A stretch of 64,000 nt of DNA from Methylophilaceae bacterium (GTDB lineage Bacteria; Pseudomonadota; Gammaproteobacteria; Burkholderiales; Methylophilaceae). The notes beneath the pieces were generated by a model. The model saw only the letters and a list, made by a program, of their open reading frames with translations. It did no database searches and was not told where the DNA came from. The position numbers were made by a program, and so were the translations under genes. Positions 56,552-64,000 of the stretch are shown here, piece by piece; the first letter of the stretch is position 1; each line of letters opens with the position of its first letter. Where the stretch lies: NCBI GenBank assembly GCA_905339275.1, contig CAJPFK010000003.1:1-64000 (forward strand). The letters are read 5' to 3'.

Positions 56552-57763
56552 ATGGCAGCGAGTGCATCAAAAGAAGTCACCTACGCCTGGGAGGGTACGG
56601 ATAAAAAAGGCAAACGCATCAAGGGCGAGATGCAGGCAACCGGGGAAGCATTCGTCAAAGCCACGCTCAGGCGCCAGGGCGTCAATGTCGTCAAGATCAG
56701 CAAACAGAGCGCTTTCAAGTCTGGCGGCAAGGTCACGGAGAAGGACATCACGCTTTTCACACGCCAGCTTGCCACCATGATGAAGGCCGGCGTCCCGTTG
56801 CTGCAAGCATTCGACATTGTCGGCAAGGGCCATAGCAACCCCTCCGTAGCCAGACTGCTTGCCGACATCAAGGCGGATGTTGAAACCGGCAGCAGCTTGA
56901 GCCAGGCATTCCGCAAGTACCCGCTATATTTCGACAATCTGTTCTGCAACCTGATCGGAGCGGGTGAGCAGGCCGGTATTCTTGATGCCTTGCTGGACCG
57001 GCTGGCAACTTACAAGGAAAAAATCCTCGCCATCAAGAGCAAGATCAAATCCGCGCTTTTCTATCCGATTTCGATTATCGTCGTAGCGTTCGTCATTACT
57101 GCAGTCATCATGATTTTTGTGATTCCTGCCTTCAAGGAGCTATTCAGCAATTTCGGCGCTGACTTGCCTACGCCCACTTTGGTGGTGATGGCCATTTCAG
57201 ATTTTTTTGTAGAATATTGGTGGGCAATATTCGGGGCATTAGGCGGTGGTTTGTGGTTCTTTTTCTATACTTGGAAACGCTCGGAAAAAATGCAGTCCAC
57301 CATGGACAGGCTGCTGTTAAAACTGCCTATTTTTGGTCATCTGATAAAAATTGCCACCATCGCCCGTTTCGCCAGAACGCTCTCTACCATGTTTGCTGCC
57401 GGGGTGCCTTTGGTTGAAGCGCTGGATTCCGTCGCCGGGGCAACCGGCAACCGCGTCTATCACGATGCCACTAAAAGAATCCAGAGCGAAATCAGTACTG
57501 GGACGAGCCTGACTGTCGCCATGCAAAACTCGGAAGTGTTTCCCAACATGGTAATTCAAATGACCGCCATCGGCGAAGAATCCGGTGCACTGGATGCCAT
57601 GTTGTCCAAAGTGGCAGACTTCTATGAATCCGAAGTTGATGATGCAGTCGAGGGCCTGTCCAGCCTGATGGAGCCAATCATTATGGTCGTTCTCGGCGTG
57701 CTGATCGGCGGCATGGTTATTGCCATGTACCTGCCGATTTTCAAGATGGGCGAAGTGGTTTAG
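56552..57763 (+). CDS. pilC: type IV pilus inner-membrane platform protein PilC
   Basis: A 403-residue polytopic protein with two T2SSF repeats (about 65-190 and 270-395), each followed by hydrophobic helices. It begins AWEGTDKKGKRIKGEM and ends LIGGMVIAMYLPIFKMGEVV, as PilC proteins do. No pilD prepilin peptidase gene follows, unlike the common pilBCD order; the next gene, dsbC, runs the other way. Confidence 0.95.
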   Translation: MAASASKEVTYAWEGTDKKGKRIKGEMQATGEAFVKATLRRQGVNVVKISKQSAFKSGGKVTEKDITLFTRQLATMMKAGVPLLQAFDIVGKGHSNPSVARLLADIKADVETGSSLSQAFRKYPLYFDNLFCNLIGAGEQAGILDALLDRLATYKEKILAIKSKIKSALFYPISIIVVAFVITAVIMIFVIPAFKELFSNFGADLPTPTLVVMAISDFFVEYWWAIFGALGGGLWFFFYTWKRSEKMQSTMDRLLLKLPIFGHLIKIATIARFARTLSTMFAAGVPLVEALDSVAGATGNRVYHDATKRIQSEISTGTSLTVAMQNSEVFPNMVIQMTAIGEESGALDAMLSKVADFYESEVDDAVEGLSSLMEPIIMVVLGVLIGGMVIAMYLPIFKMGEVV

Positions 57764-57765
57764 AG

Positions 57766-58488
57766 CTACTTTTTACCACTGGCATTATTTAGCGCGTTCT
57801 CGATTTCTTTTGCCGGGTACGCGCCCAACATGCGTTTGCCGTCAGCAAAAATCAGTGTCGGCGTGCTGGCTACGCCGAGTTTTTTGCCAAGTTCGGCAAG
57901 ACTGTCGATTGGCGTCTCGCAACTTGTGCTGCCTTTGACCAACTGGTTGTTCAGAACCCAATCCATCCAGGCTTTTGCACGATCAGGGGCACACCAGATG
58001 GCTTTGGATTTATTGGCGGCATCAGGATGCAGCTGCTCCAGCGGGTAAAGAAAAGTGTAAACCGTAATGTCGGTCATGTTGATCAACTCTTTCTGCTCCA
58101 GCCGCTTGCAGAAAGGACAGTCCGGATCGGAAAAAACCACAAGTTTTCTGCTGCCGTTACCTCTGACAACTTTCACTGCCCGGTCCAACGGTAATTTGGA
58201 AAAGTCGACGCGAGTGAGGTCTTCCAGGCGTTCCGCCGTAATATTTCTTTTCGTCTTGGGCTCAATCAATCGCCCTTCCGCGATCAGGAAGCTGAATTTC
58301 TCATCGGTGTAAACAATCTGTCCGTCAAGAAAAACTTCATACAACCCGCCATAAGGGGTCTTGGTGATTTTCTCCACATTGACTTTGGGATAAGCGGCTT
58401 CGATGGCTTTTTTCAAACCGGCTTCATCTGCCATGGCATTGTGTGAGAAAAACGCAACAAATATTAGAGCGGCAAACATTTTCAACAT
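57766..58488 (-). CDS. dsbC: thiol:disulfide interchange protein DsbC
   Basis: Periplasmic disulfide isomerase. 240 residues: signal peptide (cleavage after NAMA, about residue 20), dimerisation domain (about 21-80) and thioredoxin domain with active site CPFC (about 124-127), plus the second structural pair of cysteines in WCAPD and STSCETP. PilA carries a disulfide, but that pilin folding depends on DsbC is only a guess. Confidence 0.94.
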   Translation of the reverse strand: MLKMFAALIFVAFFSHNAMADEAGLKKAIEAAYPKVNVEKITKTPYGGLYEVFLDGQIVYTDEKFSFLIAEGRLIEPKTKRNITAERLEDLTRVDFSKLPLDRAVKVVRGNGSRKLVVFSDPDCPFCKRLEQKELINMTDITVYTFLYPLEQLHPDAANKSKAIWCAPDRAKAWMDWVLNNQLVKGSTSCETPIDSLAELGKKLGVASTPTLIFADGKRMLGAYPAKEIENALNNASGKK

Positions 58489-58516
58489 AATTAGAATTCC
58501 TGATTTTTGATTCTGG

Positions 58517-59722
58517 TTAACGTATTGCTTGATGCATGAGAAACTTTTTCAGCATGTGCTGCCGGTCGGTAAAACCCAGACCCCAATTACGCAATTTTTT
58601 CATCATTGAATGTTCCATTCCGAACAACTCGGCAAGACCCCTGGTCAGCGTCTGCATTGCAACGATATCGGTCTTGCGCGCGCGTTCATAAGCACGCAAC
58701 AAACGATAATCCCCGATATGCTGCCGTTTCTTTCCTTGCATCAATACATCAAGCAGAGCCTGGACATCCCGAAACCCGAGATTAACGCCCTGGCCTGCCA
58801 ATGGATGCACCGTGTGAGCCGCGTCGCCGACCAGCACCATGCCTGGTTTCACGAGATGCTGGGCGGTTCGCTGGACCAACGGAAAAGCACGAGCCGCTGT
58901 AATGTTTCGGAGATCACCCAGTATATATCCTCCCGCCTCCGCCACTTTTTCTGACAACGCATCTGCATTAAGTTCCAGCAGCCCCCTGGCAATCCGGTCA
59001 GGGGCCGACCAAACCATCGACATCCGGTTGCCAGGCATCGGCAACCAGGCCAGTATGCCATCATCCCGCTTGAACCACTGCCAGGCAGTATGGTGATGTG
59101 GCAGCGTAGTCTCGAAATTGGCAACAACGCCCATCTGCCCGTAGTCGTGTGTGCTCAGCGGAATACCGGCTTGTGCCCTCAGCCAGGAATTGGCGCCATC
59201 GGCACCTACAACCAGCGCAGCTTCAAGCACCGCACCATCGCTCATCGTCAATTGTGTCGATTGCTTTCCTGCAATGCGGGCAACGGCTTCAGTTTCAGTG
59301 ACTAATGTAACATCCGAATCCAGCAATTCGTGCCAGAGTGATTGTTGCAACTCGCCGCTTTCCACAATGGCTCCCAGACTGCGGATATGGGCATCATCCG
59401 CATTGAAAACCAGTTGGCTATCCTGCGCGTCTCCGCAGACCTGCATTCGCGCGATGTCGCATATGCGTTCAGGATTCAGTTTCTGCCAAACACCCAGCCT
59501 GTCCAACCATGCCTGGTTGCTGGGCGTGATGGCATAGATGCGGCTATCCCAGGTAGTTTCATCTGTTCCGGCGCTGGAATCGGCTGGTTTGTAATGGCTT
59601 TCAAGCAAGGCAACCGCATAGCCTGCCTTTGACAGCGCCAGCGCACATGATGCACCCACCAGGCCGCCGCCCAGGACGATCGCATCATATTGCTGATGCA
59701 CGGCGTTAACCACGTGGTCCAA
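58517..59722 (-). CDS. UbiH/UbiF/VisC/COQ6 family FAD-dependent hydroxylase (second copy)
   Basis: Aromatic-ring monooxygenase for ubiquinone synthesis. 401 residues: FAD-binding AIVLGGGLVGASCALAL (about 15-31), VVGADGANSWLR (about 171-182) and VLVGDAAHTVHPLAGQGVNLG (about 289-309). It overlaps the upstream ubiH gene by 17 bp if the ATG at 59722 is used; a GTG seven codons later would remove the overlap. Whether it is a UbiI-, UbiF- or UbiM-type enzyme cannot be told from motifs. Confidence 0.88.
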   Translation of the reverse strand: MDHVVNAVHQQYDAIVLGGGLVGASCALALSKAGYAVALLESHYKPADSSAGTDETTWDSRIYAITPSNQAWLDRLGVWQKLNPERICDIARMQVCGDAQDSQLVFNADDAHIRSLGAIVESGELQQSLWHELLDSDVTLVTETEAVARIAGKQSTQLTMSDGAVLEAALVVGADGANSWLRAQAGIPLSTHDYGQMGVVANFETTLPHHHTAWQWFKRDDGILAWLPMPGNRMSMVWSAPDRIARGLLELNADALSEKVAEAGGYILGDLRNITAARAFPLVQRTAQHLVKPGMVLVGDAAHTVHPLAGQGVNLGFRDVQALLDVLMQGKKRQHIGDYRLLRAYERARKTDIVAMQTLTRGLAELFGMEHSMMKKLRNWGLGFTDRQHMLKKFLMHQAIR

Positions 59723-60874
59723 AGCTCATCTTGCGCACCAGGTGATGCTTGGCGGGCTTGATCAAATCCAGCGCGCCCAGGCCCAGAGCACGCAATGGCG
59801 ATACCCCCAATACATCATTGGAGAATAAATTGACTAGGAAATCGGTGAATAGCAAACCGTTTTTCGTATCCGTCCGGCGATTGTCGGCATAGGTTTTCAA
59901 CATGGTTTCCGTTCCCAATTGGCCCACCGGCGACTCAGCGATCAGATCAGCCAGCTCCCAAGCATCGCGCAAACCGACATTAAAGCCTTGCCCTGCTACA
60001 GGGTGCATGGTTTGGGCAGCATTGCCGATTACGACCAGATGCCGCGCCGCGACTGGGTTCAGGCGGGAAAGACGCAAAGGAAAGGCGAGCCGTTTACCAA
60101 CCTTGAGGAAGCGTCCGACCCGGTCGCCGAAATGCTGATGCAATGCCAGCAAGAATGCAGCGTCATCAAGTTGCATGACGGCAGCAACTTCTTCCCGCCT
60201 ACCCGTCCATACCAGGGAAAAATCATGTGCACCATTAGGCAACAGTGCTGCTGGCCCGGAAGGCGTGAAGCGTTCATAGGCAATGTGGTTATGCGGCAAT
60301 TCCGCCTGTACTTTGGCCACCAGCGCATCATGGCCGTATTCCCTGGTTTCCCTGTTCAGGCCGGGAATGTCGCCCAGGCTGCGGCCGCCGTCTGCAAGCA
60401 CGAGCAGCGGAGCACGATATGTCGTGATTATGCCTTCATGGTTGAAGGTTACTGTTGCCGCGTCATCGTCCGGCAGAATTTCTGTTGCTTCTGCACCATG
60501 GAGGACTTCAACGGAATGACAGCCTGATAATGCATCATCCAGTGCCTGGCTGAGGGCGCCGTAAGACAGCACATAGCCCAGCGCCTCCTGGCCGTGATCT
60601 TCGGCCTTGAGCAAGGTGCGGCCAAAACTGCCGCGTTGCGAAATATGGATGGTATTGATCGCTGTCGCTTTTGATGAAAGCTGCGGCCAGATTCCGAGAC
60701 GCTCGAGAATCAATCGCGTACCGAAGGAAAGCGCTAAAGCGCGCTGGTCCTGATGTGAAGTTCCTCGTTGCCTGGCTTCAAGCAACGTCGAGGCAATGCC
60801 GTTTTCATGAAGCGCCAGCGCCAGCGTAGCCCCGACCGGGCCACCGCCGACGATGACAATATCCCGGGATATTG

Positions 60875-60878
<4 letters not shown>
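59706..60878 (-). CDS. ubiH: 2-octaprenyl-6-methoxyphenol hydroxylase UbiH-like
   Basis: 390-residue flavoprotein monooxygenase: IVIVGGGPVGATLALAL (about 7-23) binds FAD, LVLADGGRSLGD follows, and the second FAD motif is VVIGNAAQTMHPVAGQGFNVG with Asn-Ala in place of the commoner Asp-Ala. The overlap of 4 bp with pepP matches the pepP-ubiH order of E. coli, which supports the assignment. Confidence 0.9.
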
Positions 60879-62882
<2,004 letters not shown>

Positions 62883-62901
62883 TCAGCAGCTTGCATGCAG
62901 G

Positions 62902-63906
62902 TCAAAACGTATAGCCAACCTGCGGCTGGGAATTTTCAAGCGTATCGAGTAAACGCAGCAAAGACCTCAATTCAATGTAGCGTGCACAGACCTTGCGCAG
63001 ATAATCCATTACCAACGGCATGTCCTTGAGATAACCATCCTTGCCGTCCCTGTGATAAAGCCGTGCAAAAATCCCCAGAATCTTGATATGCCGCTGGGCG
63101 CCCATCCATTCAAAATCCCGGTAGAACTCGGCAAAATCCCCAGGAACCGGCAGGCCTGCCTTCTTTGCCGACTGCCAGTAACGTACCGTCCAGTCCAGCA
63201 CGCGCTCTTCTTCCCAGGAAATATAGGCATCCTTCAATAGCGAAACCAGGTCGTAGGTGACAGCCCCATACACGGCATCCTGGAAATCCAGGATGCCGGG
63301 GTTTTGCCCGGGCGCATCACGGCACACCATAAGATTGCGCGAGTGATAATCGCGATGCACATAAACCTGGGCCTGCCCGAGAATATTACGGTTCAACAGG
63401 GCAAAGATATCGCTGAGCACAGTCCGTTGGGCATCGTCCAGCGTCGCCCCCAAATGCCGCGCAATGTACCAGTCGGGAAACAGTTGCATCTCCCGCGTAA
63501 GCAAGGCTTCATCATAAAGGGGGAATACACCCTCGCGGCTCGCCAGCTGCAACCTGATCAATGCCTGGCAGGCATCATGATAGAGCTGGCCTGCATTCTC
63601 GTCATTCAGTACGCCGAGATAAGTCGTATCGCCCAGATCGCTTAACAGCAGGAACCCCTGCGCAATATCCATGGCAATCACACGCGGCACGTTGAGCCCT
63701 GCGTTCAGCAGGACCTCTGCCGCATGGACGAAAGGCCGGCAGTCTTCCTGCGGCGGTGGCGCATCCATGGCAATCAGGCTTTGCGAGCCCGTCACAATAC
63801 GGAAATACCGGCGGAAACTGGCATCGGCAGAGGCCGTTGCCAGTGAATATGCCTGTCCTTCAAGGACGTTATCCAGCCAGTTTTCAAGTGCTTTCTGTCG
63901 GTTCAT
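62902..63906 (-). CDS. amgK: anomeric MurNAc/GlcNAc kinase AmgK (phosphotransferase family)
   Basis: Phosphorylates MurNAc at C1 in the cytosol. 334 residues of the aminoglycoside phosphotransferase fold: FRRYFRI near the N terminus, Brenner motif VHRDYHSRNLM (about 201-211) and metal-binding ILDFQDAVYG (about 222-231). I chose the ATG at 63906 (MNRQKALENWLDN), since nine further upstream codons are not conserved-looking. It sits first in the amgK-murU-pepP-ubiH series, divergent from the sequence at the right edge. Confidence 0.9.
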   Translation of the reverse strand: MNRQKALENWLDNVLEGQAYSLATASADASFRRYFRIVTGSQSLIAMDAPPPQEDCRPFVHAAEVLLNAGLNVPRVIAMDIAQGFLLLSDLGDTTYLGVLNDENAGQLYHDACQALIRLQLASREGVFPLYDEALLTREMQLFPDWYIARHLGATLDDAQRTVLSDIFALLNRNILGQAQVYVHRDYHSRNLMVCRDAPGQNPGILDFQDAVYGAVTYDLVSLLKDAYISWEEERVLDWTVRYWQSAKKAGLPVPGDFAEFYRDFEWMGAQRHIKILGIFARLYHRDGKDGYLKDMPLVMDYLRKVCARYIELRSLLRLLDTLENSQPQVGYTF

Positions 63907-63995
63907 TATTCGGATTCCAAATTGCAAAAGCACTCGCAGTCAAGCCGTTCGGCTAATGGTATTAAGCATTTTTGCATTGCCTAAATACAGGTTTT

Positions 63996-64000
63996 ATGCG
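63996..64000 (+). CDS. possible start of a divergent gene cut by the window edge (lptD expected from synteny)
   Basis: An ATG at 63996 begins a plus-strand frame of which only five bases are visible. In many beta- and gammaproteobacteria the gene divergent from amgK encodes the LPS transport protein LptD, so that is the expectation, but nothing in the sequence shows it. The 89-bp gap before it contains the palindrome AGCCG-TT-CGGCT (63943-63954). Confidence 0.25.

Overview
The window looks like a chromosome segment of a free-living betaproteobacterium, probably order Nitrosomonadales. GC is moderate (low to mid 50s by eye) and the genes are densely packed. Gene order is betaproteobacterial: lolC-lolD-comEC-exbB-exbD-msbA-lpxK-trm112-kdsB, pilU-pilT / yggS-proC-yggT, xseB-ispA-dxs, and amgK-murU-pepP-ubiH. 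An MxaD-like periplasmic protein next to a YVTN beta-propeller protein hints at methylotrophy (a Methylophilaceae-like lineage), but this is inference; no methanol dehydrogenase gene is in the window.

Layout. 1-424: promoter and leader of an rRNA operon whose 16S gene lies off the left edge, preceded by a self-contained initiator tRNA-Met gene. 469-9675 (minus): envelope block for Kdo activation, lipid A 4'-kinase, lipid A flippase, ExbBD energiser, DNA-uptake channel ComEC and the Lol lipoprotein exporter. 9732-10778: lytic transglycosylase. 10868-16454 (plus): riboflavin genes, then yqgE-ruvX-pyrR-pyrB-pyrX as a tight chain of overlapping start and stop codons. 16563-19697 (minus): TerC, PilU and PilT. 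19767-27893: housekeeping genes (yggS, proC, yggT, rng, maf, marC, nudJ, mnmA, GST, nadC). 27890-33154: an orphan GspE/PilB-type ATPase and the ilvB-ilvH-ilvC branched-chain amino acid genes. 33263-36408: psd, rppH, beta-propeller protein and mxaD.

36.4-38.2 kb is the accessory patch: REP-like palindromes, a decayed IS3-type transposase fragment, a Fic-domain gene that looks frameshifted near its 5' end, and a convergent 53-codon antisense ORF carrying the Sxxx-EG motif of Fic antitoxins. I recognised the antitoxin-like ORF only from its sequence; it and the Trm112 gene are too short for ordinary ORF calling. Next come the major pilin gene pilA, a SAF-domain oxidoreductase divergent from an apiosidase-like DUF4038 protein, and a pair consisting of a class II cAMP-phosphodiesterase-like enzyme and a double cyclic-nucleotide-binding/rhodanese protein.

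43.8-54.5 kb: isoprenoid precursor genes, folE2, a retropepsin-like protease, an MFS permease, aroC, a glutamine amidotransferase, rluE, icd and a cold-shock gene. 54.8-57.8 kb: pilB-pilC, which with pilA, pilT and pilU gives most of the cytoplasmic type IV pilus motor. 57.8-63.9 kb (minus): dsbC, two ubiquinone hydroxylases, pepP and the amgK-murU peptidoglycan-recycling pair. The last bases probably begin a divergent gene.

Two enzymes have lost key residues while keeping their fold: the second half of RibBA lacks the zinc cysteines of GTP cyclohydrolase II, and the dihydroorotase-like PyrX lacks the HxH metal site. All identifications come from reading motifs and gene order; no database search was run.
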